Shown here: one piece after another, positions 21,880-35,351 of the stretch
How the letters are laid out: the number at the start of each line of letters is the position of its first letter
Numbering within the stretch: the first letter of the stretch is position 1
Source of the DNA: Zanthoxylum bungeanum
Taxonomy: Eukaryota; Streptophyta; Magnoliopsida; Sapindales; Rutaceae
Direction: 5' to 3'
Assembly (NCBI GenBank): GCA_019454045.1
Contig: SKCR01007541.1
Coordinates: forward strand, 31,321 to 95,320
DNA length: 64,000 bases
Made by a program: the position numbers and the translations under genes
The notes under the pieces: generated by a model
Told to the model about the DNA's origin: nothing
Seen by the model: the letters and a program-made list of their open reading frames with translations, nothing else
The model's database searches: none

Positions 21880-24800
21880 TAAGTTTAACGTCGACAGCTA
21901 GACGTGACTTCTCGAATGTTAGGCTGGATCTGAAAGTGTGACACTTCTTTTTGTCGCTCAAACGATTCTCCCCAGTAGTGCTAGACACGCTGACTATTAA
22001 CCTTGAATTTTTCGTTGGTGTTGGGATCCAGTAACTTAACAGCTCCATATGGTAAAACCTGAGTGATCACAAATGGACCTGACCAACTTGATTTCAACTT
22101 TCCAGGGAAAAGTTTCACCGTGAATTATACAACAACACTTGCTGCTTTGGTTCCAACTGTATGTGCACTATTTTTTGATCATGTCATTTCTTGATCTTTT
22201 CTTTGAACAATCTGGCTTTCTCATAAGCTTGTAAGCGAAATTCCTCCAATTCGTTGAGTTGGTGAAGTCGTTTCTCTCATGCAGCTTGTGAATCAAGATT
22301 CAACTTCTTTAATGCCCAGTACGCCTTGTGTTCAAGCTCAACGGGCAGATGGCACGCTTTTCCAACACCAATTGATATGGGGACATACCAATGGGTGTCT
22401 TGTAAGCTGTTCAGTAGACCCATAATGCATCATCTAGTTTTGTAGACCAATTTTTCCTTGTTGATCCAACTGTTCTCTCTAAGATTCATTTGAACTCTCT
22501 ATTTGAAACCTCAACTTGTCCATTTGACTGTGGATGGTAAGCAGTGGCAACTTTGTGAGTAACTTCGTATTTGGTTAGGAGTGCATGGAAGTATCTGTTG
22601 CAGAAATATGTGCCACCATCGCTGATGATTGCACGAGGTGTTCCGAACCGAGTGAAAATATTCTTTTTCAGGAATTTGATCACCATTTTTGAATCATTGG
22701 ATGGCAGTGCAATTACTTCGACCCATTTGGAGACGTAGTCTACAGCAACCAAGATGTACAGGTTTCCGAATGATGGAACAAAGGGTCCCATGAAATCTAT
22801 TCCCCACACATAGAATATCTCCACTTCTAGAATGTTTTACATGGTCCTTCATTTCTCTTTGAAATATTCCTCATTCTCTGGCACCTGTCACATTGAAGAG
22901 TAAAAAGATAAGTATCTTTAAAAAGAGTGGGCCATAACAAACCTGATTGTAGGACTTTGGCTGCAATTTTGTTTCCGCTGAAGTGTCCGGCATATGGTGA
23001 TGAATGACAGTGCTGCAAAACACTGTTGATCTCCTCTTGTGGAACACACCGTCTCAATAATTGATCAGCACACCGTTTGAACAGGTACGGCTCATCCCAG
23101 ACATAGTGCTTGACTTCTTTGAAGAATTTCTTCCGTTGCTGAGTTTTCCATTCCAACAGCCATTTTTCTGACACAATGTAGTTGACATAGTCAGCATACC
23201 AAGGGGCATCTTGCTGTTTCATGGCAAACAGCTGTTCATCTAGAAAATTTTCTTTGAATAAAAGATCTTTGTCAGCTGTTTCTCCATTCTCGAGCCTTGA
23301 TAGATGATCTGCCACTTGGTTTTCTGTCCATTTCATGTCTTTGATCTCCACGTCAAATTCTTACATAAGAAGTATCCAACGAATCAATCTGGGTTTAGCA
23401 TCTTTCTTCGTGATCAGATAATTGATTGCTGAATAATCTGTGTAGACCACCACTTTGGGACCCAGCAGATAGGAGCGGAATTTGTCAAAAGCGTACACAA
23501 TTGCGAGCAACTCCTTTTCAGTGGTTGTGTAGTTAAGTTAAGCTTCATTCAAAGTTCTGCTGGAGTAGTAAATGGTGTGAAAAATCTTTGCTTTGCGTTG
23601 TCCCAAAACTGCACCTACAGTAAAATCACTAGCATCACACATTACTTCAAATGGAAGGGTCCAGTCTGGTGCTACAATGATGGGGGCAGAAATCAGCTTT
23701 TGTTTTAAGATCTCAAAAGCTTCCTGACATTCTTTGGTGAAGTTGAAAGGCTCATCCTTCTCCAGAAGATTGCAAAGAGGTTTAGCAATCTTGGAAAAGT
23801 CTTTGATAAATCTCCTGTAAAAACCTCCATGTTCGAGAAATCTCTGAATCCATTTGACAGATGTCAGCGGAGGTAGTGTTTCAATTATTTCAATCTTTGC
23901 TTTGTCTACCTCGATTCCTTTTTGTGAGATCAGGTGTCCAAGAACAATACCCTCATATACCATGAAATGGCATTTCTCCCAATTGAGCACCAGGTTTGTA
24001 TCGTCGCACTTTTGTAACACATGTTCCAAATTTTGCAAGCAGTAGTCAAAAGAATCTCCAAACACAAAAAAGTCATCCATAAAAACCTCCATACTCTGCT
24101 CCAGCATGTCTGAGAAGATGGCCATCATGCAACACTGAAATATAGTAGGGGCATTACATAATCCAAATGGCATTCTACGGAAAGCAAAAGTACCATAGGG
24201 ACATGTAAAGGTAGTTTTCTCCTGGTCTTCCGGTGCGATGGCAATCTGATTGTACCCTCAATATCCTTCCAGAAAACAATAGATCTCATGTCCTTCCAGT
24301 CTTTCTAACATCTGGTCAATGAATGGTAGCGGAAAATGGTCCTTTCGTGTTGCTTTGTTCAGCTTTCGGTAGTCCATGCATACTCTCCATCGATTCACCG
24401 TTCTAGTTGGGATTAGCTCATTCTTTTCATTGGTAACCACAATGATTACTTCTTTCTTCGGCACACACTGCATAGGACTCACCTAAGTACTATCTGAGAT
24501 GGGGTAAATGATGCCAGCATCCAACCATTTGATGATTTCTTTCTTTACGACCTCCTTCATGATTGGATTGAGTCTCCGTTGATGTTCCACTGTGGGTTTG
24601 TACTAATCATTCATCAGAATCTTGTGCATGCAAAATGATGGACTAATGCCTCGAATGTCTACTATAGTCCAGCCAATAGCTCTTTTGTGCTCTCGTAATA
24701 CTCTCAGTAACTTTTTCTTCCTGCTCCAATGTTAGTGAAAAATAAATAATAACAGGTAATTCAGAAGAGTTTCCAAGAAATGCATACCTGAGATGGCTCG

Positions 24801-25150
24801 GAATTTTCTTCAGCTCTAGCTGTGGTGGTTCTTCAATCGAAGGCTTGATTCGATCTTTCTTTGGCAGTTCCAGGCTTTCCACTTGTGGTGTTGATTTGAA
24901 TTAGAATGGTTTGTCAAGGTAGTTGATACATTCCAGGATTTTAGCATCTAGCTCACTCTCAGTCATGTTGGTAATGCAAGCTTCAAGTGTATCCATGGGA
25001 TTTAGCTCAGTATTCTGAATGACACTATCAACAACATCAACTCTGAAGCATTCTTCTTCCTTTTCATCGCTCGAGAATTTCATGGCTTTGAAAACATTGA
25101 AAGTAACTTCTTGGTCTTGAAGTTTCATGGTTAGTTCTCCTTTTTGTACA
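21880..25150 (-). pseudogene. gypsy pol, copy B (protease-RT linker to integrase C-terminus), broken
   Basis: Read downward from 25128: the linker between protease and RT (KFSSDEKEEECFRVDVVDSV); RT fragments at 24482-24258 and 24173-23538 with the catalytic FMDDF at about 24075; RNase H to about 23340; the integrase zinc finger (HCHSSPYAGHF ... LQCDRCQR, near 23020-22860); and the integrase core at 22824-22486 with [17 protein letters not shown] and [15 protein letters not shown], so the D, D and E regions are all visible. After 22486 the C-terminal part is read only with frameshifts to about 21880. At least five stops or frameshifts interrupt it. It lacks gag and protease: its upstream end abuts copia leader at 25150. 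It parallels copy A from 31690 down to about 28620. Confidence 0.9.
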
Positions 25151-26651
25151 ACAAATCACGACTTGGACAAGACACCGATATGGAACAAAACTCTCATGAT
25201 TCAAACACATCTGCAATTGACAAAGGTCTTGACTTTGGCCAACAAACCAATGCCAACTTTGGATCTTGAGTAAGAATCACTCAACGGAATGAAATAACGC
25301 TTAATATTTTTTGAGGGTTTTTCGCGTAAATTGGCAACCAATTTATTATCTTTGTTAAGGTCTCATCATTCACCCTTAAGCATGCATTTCTAAAAGCATA
25401 ATAAGGCGCGGAAAGTAAATTAATAACGATATGCGGATGGATATTTCAACAGATTGTTCCTAGAACAAATCGCTCCATTTCCTCTCCCCGGCTAGCACTA
25501 TTCTACTTCTACCCAATTACATAATACAATAATATAAACCTCATTGACATTGAGGGGAATTAGGTGAGAAGAGAATACAAAGAGATAATAAGAGATAAGG
25601 CTGGACACGCAGGTCCAATTTATAAATTCCAAATTTACAATAATTTCCAAAATTACCCTTTCCCTTCTAATATCCATCCGATATACGCTATTCATTCAAC
25701 ACATCCATATATTCATTCATAGCATGCATTACAACCAATCTAATCCAATTAATTAGTCTTTAATTATGTGACCATCCAATGTTCAAACAACGATTTGATT
25801 TTGCGCGAGTCCAACTCGTTTGAGAATAAGCATTCAAAGTACGAATTCTTGAATTATATCGAACTACTCGTTAAATCTAATTTAAGTCGTATTCAATACT
25901 AATTCTATTATTTAATTCCAAATTAAATATTTACACTTTTTAATACGCTTTAACGACTTAGATTCCAAATCTAATCTTATCAGGTCTCAAAGCCCAACTA
26001 ACATCCAATGTTCGTTTAATTAAAGTCTGATGGGCTTTCAATTAATTTAATAAGGCATGGGCTTTGGTCAATGTGGGTCAAACCCAATTACCAAGCCCAA
26101 GTAAGGAATCACCATCATTTGCCATAAAACCAATATCAAACCCATAAGGCCCAATTAAACTTTAAAGCCCATTAACCAAATTTTAAGAATTCCAAATTTT
26201 ATAACTTAGTAATAAAAGTGTAATACATCAATTAATTAACTAAATCAATATTTCCAAAGTACAATTTAACCAATTAATTATGTATCTAATTGTCCAACAA
26301 TTTTTGAATCAAAAATCAAGTCCAATACATGCCATCAAGTTCTCGGCCAAGGTAAGGAATTTAGTCCAATTTCATTTTTCAATCCAATCGAATTACAAAT
26401 CGACTTTTCCATTCGTTTCAACTCATCCAATGATCATCAAAATAAAAAATACCAAGAACCTAGGGTTACATACACATTCGGCCAAGCCTTATGGTGGGGC
26501 ACAATTTTGATCCAATCATAATTTGTTGAAATTGATACAATCATACCTCATTTCATCAACATACAAGCATACTCAACCATTCAATTTAATAAAATCATGC
26601 TCACATGGATTTTCCCCAAATTTTACCCTAATACATTTCATGCTCATTTTA

Positions 26652-26666
26652 GGCTCAATGATACCA
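26652..26666 (-). other. Primer-binding site of copia A2
   Basis: TGGTATCATTGAGCC on the minus strand lies directly after the LTR. It resembles the TGGTATCAGAGC site that pairs with initiator methionine tRNA, with changes after the eighth base. Confidence 0.8.
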
Positions 26667-26667
26667 T

Positions 26668-28617
26668 TGTTGGTTTCTATGATTAGTCCCAAGAACATAA
26701 TGAAAAAAGAAATGTGAATGAATAACGAAGAAGAGTAGCGGAAACAAACTTACATCGATCGGTTTAAGGATGCGTTGATCAACAAAAATTTGCTCCAAGA
26801 TGCTCAAGAATTCGGCCAAGAACAAGAAGAAGCTCAAAGCTTTGATTTGATTTTTCCAAGCCCTTGGATAGGTTTCCCTATCACCTCTTGATGATCCTTG
26901 AAGAGTGCTAGTCCTTAGTGAATTTTTGCAACAAAGATTCACACATTTCCTTCACACTTTTGGCTAAGAAAATGAAGAAAATGGAGAGCAAAAACTGGTT
27001 CACAGTTTCGGCTTTTGGGAGAGAGAATAGAAGATTTTGTTTTTCAATTCTATTTTGGCTTCCAAAATCGTATATGAGAAATTGGAAAAACAATTACCAA
27101 ATTTTTGGTAAAATGGTTTACAAAAAGTCAAAGCCATTTTGGCTCCAATTTTGCATTAATTGCCCACACCAAACTCCATCATAAATAGTGACAAAATGTC
27201 ACTCACAAAAAGACTTTGACATCTATCACAATGAATGACAAGTGATGTGACTCGCGATGTGACTTGTGGGCCCCACTCGAATTCAAAATGCGAATGGGCC
27301 CGCAAACACTTCCGGGCTCGGTTTCGCTAATTCTGAATTAACGAACTTCCGTCGTGATGTAATTAAATAATCATGCCTAGCGAAATTACTATTCACGTCG
27401 CTAACGAATTAATTCTAAATTAACTCGGTTGCCCGAATTAAAATCCAATTTTAATTCTGCGTCGAAATCCAATTTCGTTTAATATATCGAATATATTAAT
27501 TTGTCGATTGATTCCAAATTAATCTTTCTCTCTCTTCAAATAGTACTTTATCCAAGATACAGTGTCTCCGCAATTAATCCCAGATTAATTATGCTCGGAT
27601 CATACTTCATCGGTGAATCTTCAGGAAGCGACCCAAGAGATCCCTGGATATGTTGGTAGTAAATACGGTCGTCGGACTATCCGAACACGTACGTACCTCG
27701 TACTACGTTTTTACCGATTTACGAGACAATGTTGGCTTCTAGCAAAGCGACATGCCTACCCAATTCTCCAGAAATATTCTTACTAGAATATACGATCTTT
27801 ATCAGGTGTAGTATACCGTAGTATTGCGTATTGCGATCCAGTATCAGATGTCACATGCAAGGCTTGGGGCTGGAATAGTGTCTGCCCCATACGAAGCACA
27901 TATCAGATATCAAGCAACTAGTCTCTTTGAATCGGATAATCATGACCTTGTAATATTATCCCGATGGTTGCAACACAATAGAGAACCAGTTCTGAATCCC
28001 TGTGTGATCATCATCTCCATATGTCTGAAGTGATACTTTCGTCTTGACATCACATCCAATACACTACGAGGCGTACACAGAACCTGTTAAAGCCCTGGAC
28101 GACCAAAACCAAAATTTTCCGATTGTCGCAAGTACTAGCGATGCAAGTATCAGGTTAAGACCAAATACACCTACCCTGAAGCGGACTCCCATAGACACAT
28201 ATATATACTACCAATGGGATTCTGCGGGGTCAATCCAGAGCGAACCTGTTTTCCGTACCATCGGTAAAACACAACCTCCTATCGCACTTGCATAAGTATT
28301 CTATACTTAAATATATGAGAACTATGTCGTTATGCCCTCACAACGCGCACAAGTGCAATACTAGTCTATTCCGCATTATCGATGTCCAATCTCGATAATA
28401 CTACGACTAGGGATATTTAATGATTAAACCTTTATGGATCGATACTGTCTCATATCATCTCAATCCGGAACTAATCATATGGACTTTTACCATTTATATA
28501 TCAAAGTAAATAAATTACAAAACGGTAAAAGGTAATTTAATTACAACATAGTCAATTTTGTACAAAAACACAATGTCTTTTACAAACAGTGACGCTATGG
28601 GTCATAACTGTCCAACA
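26668..28617 (-). repeat. LTR of copia A2 (about 1.95 kb)
   Basis: It starts TGTTGGACAGTTATGACCC at 28617 and ends ...ATAGAAACCAACA at 26668, next to the primer site. It is collinear with 5131-7103 in reverse orientation. Confidence 0.88.
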
Positions 28618-31600
28618 ATGTGAGATTCAATAGACGTCTCGAGATGACTACTTTGATTTTAGTTTTCCAGGGAAAAGTTTTAACCGTGAATCGTATAACA
28701 ACACCTGCTGCCCTGGCTCCAGTTGTCTGCGTACTATTTTTTTTCATGCCATTTCTTTGTCTTTTCTTTGTACATTTTCGCATTCTCATAAGCATGTAGG
28801 CGAAATTCCTCAAATTCGTTGAGTTGGTGGTGTCTTTTCTCTCCTGCAGCTTGTAGATCAAGATTTAACTTCTTCAGTACCCAGTACGCCTTGTGCTCAA
28901 ACTCCACTTTCAAATGGCACACTTTCCAAACACCATTTGATATGGGGACATACCAATAGGTGTTTTGTAAGCTGTCCGATAGGCCCATAATGCGTCATCC
29001 AGTTTTTCAGAACAGTCCTTTCTTGTTGATCCAATGGTTCTCTCAAAGATTCTTTTGATCTCCCTGTTTGAAACTTAAACCTATCCATTTGACTGTTGAT
29101 GTAAGCAGTGACAAATTTATGAGTAACTCTGTATTTCTATAGGAGTGCATCGAAATATCCATTGCAGAAATGCTATCACTGATAATCGCCTGAGGTGTTC
29201 CGAAGCGAGTGAAAATATTCTTTTAAAGGAATTTAATCACCACTTTTGAATCATTTGATGGTAGTGCAATTGTTTCAATCCATTTGGAGCCGTAGTCTAC
29301 TGTAACTAGTATGTACAAGTTTCCGAGTGATGGAACAAAGGGTCCCATAAAATCAATCCCCCATACATCAAATATCTCCAATTCTAGAATATTTTGTAGA
29401 GGTCCTTCATTTCTCCTGGAAATATTTCCCGTTCTCTGGCACCTGTCACATTGAAGAGAAAATAAATAAGCATCTTTAAAAATAGTGGGCCAGAACAAAC
29501 CTAATTGTAAGACTTTGGCTGCAGTTTTATTTCTGTTGAAGTGCCCACCATATGATGATGAATGACAATGTTGCAAGACACTATTGACCTTCTCATGTGG
29601 AACACATCGTCTCAGTAATTGATCAGCACAATGTTTGAAGAGGTACGGCTCATCCCAGACATAATGCTTGACTTCTTTGAAGAACTTCTTTCGTTGCTGA
29701 TGAGTCTATTCCAACGGCCATTTTCCCGATACTATGTAATTGACATAGTCAGCATACCAAGGGATATCATGCTGTTTCATGGCAAACAGATATTCATCTG
29801 GAAAAGTTTCTTTGATTTTCACTTATTTGCCAGCTGTTTCTCCATTTTCGAGCCTCGATAAGTGATCTGCCACTTTGTTTTCTTTCCATTTCCTATCTCG
29901 AATCTCCATGTCAAATTCTTGCAGTAGAAATATCCAACAAATCAATCTGGGTTTGGCATCTTTCTTCACGATCAGGTATTTGATTGTTGAATAATCTGTG
30001 TAGACCACCACTTTGAGACCCAATAGATAAGAGTGAAATTTATCAAAAGTGAACACAACTACAAGCAACTCATTTTAAATAGTTGTGTAGTTGAGTTGAG
30101 CTTCATTCAGAGTTTTGCTTGAGTAGTAAATGGTATGGAAAATTTTTACTTTGGGTTGTCCCAAAACTGCACCTACAGAAAAATCACTAGCATAGCACAT
30201 CACCTCAAATGGAAGGTTCCAGTCTGGTGCTACAATGATGGGAGCAGAGACGAGCTTATGTTTTAAGATCTGAAAAGCTTTGTGGCATTCTTTGGTGAAG
30301 TTGAAAGGCACATAAATCTCAAGAGGATTGCACAGAGGTTTAGCAATCTTTGAGAAGTCTTTGATAAATCTCCTGTAAAAGCCAGCATGTTCGAGAAAAC
30401 TCTGAATCCTTTTGACAAATATTGGTGGAGGTAGTTTTTCAATTGTATCGATCTTTGTTTTTTCTACCTCGATTCCCTTTTGTGAGATTCGATGTCAAAG
30501 GACGATGCCTTCCTGCACCATGAAGTGGCATTTCTCCCAGTTAAGTACCAGGTTAGTATCTTCACATCTTTGTAACACTTGTTCCAGGTTTTGCAGGCAG
30601 TGGTCGAAAGAGTCTCCAAACACAGAGAAATCATCCATAAAAACCTCCATACTTTTTTCCAGCGTGTTTGAGAATATGGCCATCATGCAACGTTGAAATG
30701 TAACAAGAGCATTGCATAATCCAAATGGTATCCTGCGGAAAGCAAAAGTACCATACGGACATATAAAAATATTTTTCTCCTGATCTTCTAGGGCGATGGA
30801 AATCTGATTATGCCCCGAATATCCATTCAGAAAGTAATAGAATTCATGTCCCGCCAGTCTGTCTAGCATCTGGTCAATGAATGGTAACTGGAAATGATAT
30901 TTCCTTGTTACTTTTTTCGGCTTCTTGTTGTCCATGCATACTCTCTATCTAGTTACTGTTCTTGTTGGAATCAGCTCATTATTTTCATTTGTGACTACAG
31001 TTATTCCTCATTTCTTTGGCACACATTGTATAGGACTCACCCAAGTGCTGTCAGAGATGGGTAGATAATTTGATGATTTATTTCTTCACAACCTCTTTCA
31101 TGATTGGATTTAATCTCCGTTGATGCCCCACTATAGGTTTGTACTTGTTATTCATCAGAATCTTGTGTATACAAAATGATGGACTAATGCCTCGAATGTC
31201 AGTTATAGTCCATCCAATGTCTTTCTTGTGTTCTCGTAACACTCCCAGTAGCTTTTCTTCCTGCTCCAATGTTAGCGACGAAGAAATAATCACAATTAAT
31301 TCAGAAGAGTTTCATAAGAATGCATACCTGAGATGGCTCAGAAGTAGCTTTAGCTCCAGCTGCGGTGGTTCATCAATCGAAGGCTTTATTCGCTCTTTCT
31401 TCGGTAGTTCCAGAATTTCCACTCGTGGTGTTGATTTGAAGCGAAATGGTCTGTCAAGATAGTTGATGCATTCCGAAATTTCAGCATCTAGCTCACTGTC
31501 AGTCATGTTGGTGATGCAAGCTTCAAGTTTATCCGTGGGAAGTGGTATTGCATCAATATCCTGGATTACACTATCTATAACATCAATTCTGAAACATTCT

Positions 31601-31700
31601 TCCTCATTTTTATCACTCAGGAATTTCATGGCTTTGAAAACATTGAAGGTAAATTATTGGACCTGCACTTTCATGGTTAGTTCTCCTTTTTGTACATCAA
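28618..31700 (-). pseudogene. gypsy pol, copy A (protease-RT linker to integrase), broken
   Basis: Open pieces on the minus strand: 31629-31312 (linker); 31293-31078 (RT start, EHKKDIGWTITDIRGISPS); 30935-30495 (RT core with FMDDFSVFGDSFDHCLQNLE); 30311-30075 and 30068-29823 (RNase H, with VMCYASDFSVGAVLG and [16 protein letters not shown]); and 29576-29223 (integrase zinc finger CDRCQR and core [15 protein letters not shown]). The integrase tail, read with frameshifts, runs to 28618, where copia A2 starts. Stops and frameshifts separate all pieces. It is clearly the same family as copy B but not identical, so the two are separate insertions or an old duplication. Confidence 0.9.
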
Positions 31701-31824
31701 TAACAGTTCGACCTGTAGCCAAAAATGGTCTCTCAAGGATGATAGGTACATCTTTATCTTCTTTCATGTCAAGGATAATGAAATCTGCTGGAAGAATGAG
31801 TTTTCGACTTTGACCAGCCTATCG

Positions 31825-33640
31825 TCAACTACACCTCTCGGAAGCGAGTGTTCTATCACCAAGTTGTAAAGAGACTGAGGTGGGCATTGCTTCTCCAATC
31901 TGCAGTATCCTGTAAATCGAAAAAGACATTAAGTTAACACTAGCACCTAAATCACTTAAAGTTTTACCGATATAATATTCTCCAATGGTGCATGAGATAG
32001 TGAAACTCCCAAGATCTTTCAACTTTGGGGGAAGTTTCCTCTGAATAATGGCGCTGCATTCTTCTATCAATGCTACTGTCTCGTAATCTCCCAATCTCCG
32101 CTTTTGTGAAAGAATGTTTTTCATGAATTTGACATAGTTGGGCATCTCTTCCAACACTTCTGCAAATGGAATGTTGATATGTAGCTTTTTGAATACCTCC
32201 AGCAATCGAGCAAACTGTTTGTCCAATTTTTTTTTTCTGGAGACGCTGTAGAAAAGGTGGAGGTGGAGTGATTCTTTCTTTTTCCTTTGATTCTCTTCCC
32301 TCCATCTGTGTAACTGCATCTTTTGGAACTTCTTCAATGGATGTCTTGATTCCAATATCTTTGTCGATTTCAGTACCTCTTTTCAAAGTTATGGCTTGAC
32401 ATTGCTCATTCCCTCTGTTCCTTGGTTTTAGTTTTGTGTTGCTAGGAAGGTTACTTGGCGGTCTGTAACTTTGAGCATTAGCCAGTTGTCCCATTTGATT
32501 CTCCAGTGCATTAATAGAAGTTGAATGGCTTTGATTTAATGCTATTTGATTTTGAACCATAGCTGCTAAAGCATCGTATTTTGCTTCTTACTTTTTGAAC
32601 ATCTCTGCAAACCATTCTTTCAATTCTGGTTCTTTCTTGTACTCCTAGCCTTTGTTTTGTTGTTGGAATCCATGTGGTGGATTATTCTTTTGCCCTGAAT
32701 TGTTGTTCCATGCAAAATTGGGATGATTCCTCCACCATGGGTTGTAGGTGTTGGAATATGGAATGTTCACATGTCTGTTGAAATTGTTGACATAATTCAT
32801 CGTCTCATTTTGTTGGTTTGTCTCCGATTCTGGTGCTCCTCCATATGGTGAACTTGTAGATCTAGCATTAACCTTCATGTTAAGAGTTTCTAGATTCTTG
32901 CAAATTAAATCTAGCTTGGCATTCACTGCTGTGTTGGCTCCAACTTCATAAATTCTTGCGATTCTTTGGATCATGCTCCTTTCTATTGGCCACAATGAAT
33001 TGTTGTTGGCCATTTCTTCAATTAAATCCCAGGCCTGATCTTCTCATTTTTCTATTAAAGCTCCTCCAGCAGAGACATCAATTGGGTTCTTATTATTCCA
33101 GAAATTCCATTATATAAGGTTTGAACTTGTAGCCACTTTGCAATCTCATGGTGAGGACATTTTCTAAACAAATCTTTGTACCTTTCCCAAGCTTCGCAGA
33201 GAGATTCTGAGTCATGTTGCACAAATGATGTAATGTCATTCTTCGGCTTTGCAGTTCTGGATGGTTGAAAGTACTTTACAAGTAATTTGGTGGCTAGAGT
33301 GTTCCAAGTTGTGATGGAACCTGCTGGTAGTGATTGTAGCCAAGCTTTAGCTCTGTCTTTCCAGGAATATGGAAAAACACGCAATCTCATTGCTTCTTTA
33401 GCTGCTCGGTTGTAGTTGAAAGTGCCACAAACTTCCAGGAAGTTGCTAATATGGGCATTAGGATCTTCTGTTGCATTCCCCCTAAACTAAATTGACTGCT
33501 GTAACATCTGAATGCACGTTTTGATGTCACACGCATTTGCTGGTAAGAGATGAAGTACAATACGGGAAATGAAGCTGTCAACCAACAGAATGGTTCTATC
33601 TCGAATGGAAATTGGTGGTGCAACTTCCAAAGGTTCAGGT
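31825..33640 (-). pseudogene. gypsy gag and protease, broken
   Basis: Gag starts in a damaged frame near 33620 and is best seen at 33390-33055: RLRVFPYSWKDRAKAWLQSL, SITTWNTLATKLLVKYFQPS and FRKCPHHEIAKW. It continues at 33013-32645 with the NPWWRNHPNFAWNNN signature of Athila/Tat Gag. The protease part (32355-31825) holds TLSDLGASVNLMSFSIYR, whose DLGAS is the active-site form of this lineage. Gag packages the element's RNA and the protease cuts the polyprotein. Stops after 33055 and 32645 and a frameshift near 32300 disable it. Confidence 0.9.
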
Positions 33641-33860
33641 TCCATGTTGATCAGTGTTTCTTGGCATTCTCGCCTTCCCTTCTCAATTGTCTAATGGTTC
33701 TTTCAATTTCTGGGTCAAGCGGTCGGATTTCAAAGCTTCTAGTTCGTCTTATGTAGTGTCTGAGAACCTGAAACATAAGAAAACAGAAATAATAAGTAAA
33801 AATAAATTAGATACAAGTAAAGGTATCTAACCTCAAAATTAATAGTGAAAGATAAATAAG

Positions 33861-33878
33861 TTCCCGGCAACGGCGCCA
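33861..33878 (-). other. Primer-binding site of the Athila/Tat-type gypsy element
   Basis: TGGCGCCGTTGCCGGGAA on the minus strand, six bases after the LTR end at 33885. This is the usual primer site of Athila-type elements; the tRNA is commonly given as tRNA-Asp, from family knowledge. Confidence 0.88.
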
Positions 33879-33884
33879 AAAACT

Positions 33885-34038
33885 TGAACGGTGTAATCAC
33901 ACGCGTATAACGCAAGCAAATGTATCGTTCAAATAGTATAAAATGTATCGATCCCAGAAGGACTTAATACCTAAGTTATTAATTTATGAAGCCAAATTTT
34001 TACAAGTATCTAATGGATTGGTTATTTGTTTGGATAGT
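33885..34038 (-). repeat. Remnant 5' LTR of the gypsy element
   Basis: Only the last 154 bases of the LTR remain, matching 17015-17168. The rest is cut off by the Ogre-like element beginning at 34039. Confidence 0.88.
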
Positions 34039-34544
34039 TGTAGACATTACATTTTTGCATAAGCCCGATGATGAGTCTCGTCTGGAGGCACTACCTGAAA
34101 ATTTACGGAAGTTGCGGGAAACGAATGTCGGAAGGAAAGACTCCAAAATTAGCACCACATCGGATTCGAACTTGCTAGCCCGTCTCGGATTCGCTCAGTC
34201 AGTTTCTATTTCAAACCTTAGCCTCGGCCCAAAACCCCTACAACCCATGAAATCCAATCCATACAGCACACGCCCAAGGCCCACACAAAGCCCATGCATG
34301 CCCAAGCCTTCCCAAATAAAAGAAATATCATGCAAAAAAACATGTCAAAAATCCTTCAAATCACCTTCCAATTTAACAAGATATGAAATGCCATCCTCAC
34401 CAAAATTCATGAGATTCTTTCCCAAAATATATCCCCCAAATTTATTTGATTTATTTCTTTGCTTGGGAGATCCCTTGTAACTATAATTGTAGACCAAGTC
34501 ACCAAGAGAAACCCTAGAGACATACGACAAACATAAACTTTTGA

Positions 34545-34640
34545 GACACACACACACGACATCAACAATGAAACAAAGACACACACACGGCATCAACAAA
34601 GAAACAAAGACACACACACATAGCATCAACAAAGAAACAC
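34545..34640 (+). repeat. Three-copy CA-rich tandem repeat in the Ogre-like LTR
   Basis: Units of about 32-34 bases, each containing ACACACACACGG or ACATAGC followed by CATCAACAAAGAAACAAAG. Confidence 0.85.
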
Positions 34641-35351
34641 ATACGACAGCCACACACTCAACAGCACACGCACACTCATCACCGAACACACACACACAAT
34701 CAACCGACATAAAAATAGCAAATCAGCCAAAGCACCGACACCGCCAGCCAACAAATCAGCCCTCAACCGACCAAGCCACAACGAACAACAAACAACCCTA
34801 AACCGACCAAAAAATAGTCCCAAAACAACCCCTAAATTACAACAAAACAGTCCCAAAAACCCCAAAAACAGCAGCCCAAAAATAGCAAAAATAGCGAGCA
34901 GAAACAGCAAAACAGCGAGCAGAAATAGTGAACCAGCAAACAAGAAAAACAACAAGCTTTAATCCTTCCGACGACGGCCTAACACCCTTCCAAGAAAGCA
35001 ACTTAAAAGGTAAGACTTGAGGGCACACTATTATTTTCATAGTTCCGAACACGGCACGCCTGGCTAGACGTGAAATACGTCCAGCTGGGTATGTAAAGTC
35101 TTACATTAAAGATGGTCAAATTCTTTGGTCACATTTTATTTCTTCGGTATTTTGTTATATTTATTTTTATCTATTTAATGTTATTTGTCATTTTATTTAT
35201 TTATTCACCGTTATTTATTATTCCGTATTTATTTTTGCTATTATGTTTTTTTTATTTACTTTTATTATTATTTCCCCTTTATTTACCTTTATTTATTTTT
35301 GTTATTTTATTATTTTATTGCATTAATGGACTATGTGTTATTATCCCTTGT

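Larger units (their letters stand above)
25150..28617 (-). mobile_element. copia family A2: LTR plus leader only, truncated before gag
   Basis: A complete family-A LTR (28617-26668), a primer-binding site and about 1.5 kb of leader on the minus strand. It ends at 25150 within a TTTGTTG word that in A1 (about 890) continues into leader sequence but here continues into gypsy sequence. No gag or pol is present. The upstream flank (28618 onward) is gypsy integrase-tail sequence. Confidence 0.88.
17015..34038 (-). mobile_element. Composite Ty3/gypsy element (Athila/Tat type) with captured genes and a nested copia segment
   Basis: Read on the minus strand: a 5' LTR remnant (34038-33885), primer-binding site, gag, protease, RT, RNase H and integrase (copy A, ending at 28618); a family-A copia LTR plus leader (28617-25150); a second partial pol (copy B, 25150 to about 21880); a Cys-rich ORF; a LOG-like gene; a polypurine tract; and a 3' LTR (19010-17015). 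The protease DLGAS motif, RT FMDDF motif, integrase after RNase H, and TGGCGCCGTTGCCGGG primer site fit the Athila/Tat branch of Metaviridae. The duplicated, offset pol copies show rearrangement, so this is not one clean insertion. Both pol copies are broken. Confidence 0.85.

Noticed and set aside
31139..31813. Plus-strand ORFs opposite gypsy pol
   Set aside because: They are antisense shadows of the minus-strand pol frames.
34345..34955. Minus-strand hydrophobic, cysteine/valine-rich ORFs in the Ogre-like LTR
   Set aside because: They are the reverse reading of CA-rich tandem repeats; hydrophobicity follows from GT-rich codons.
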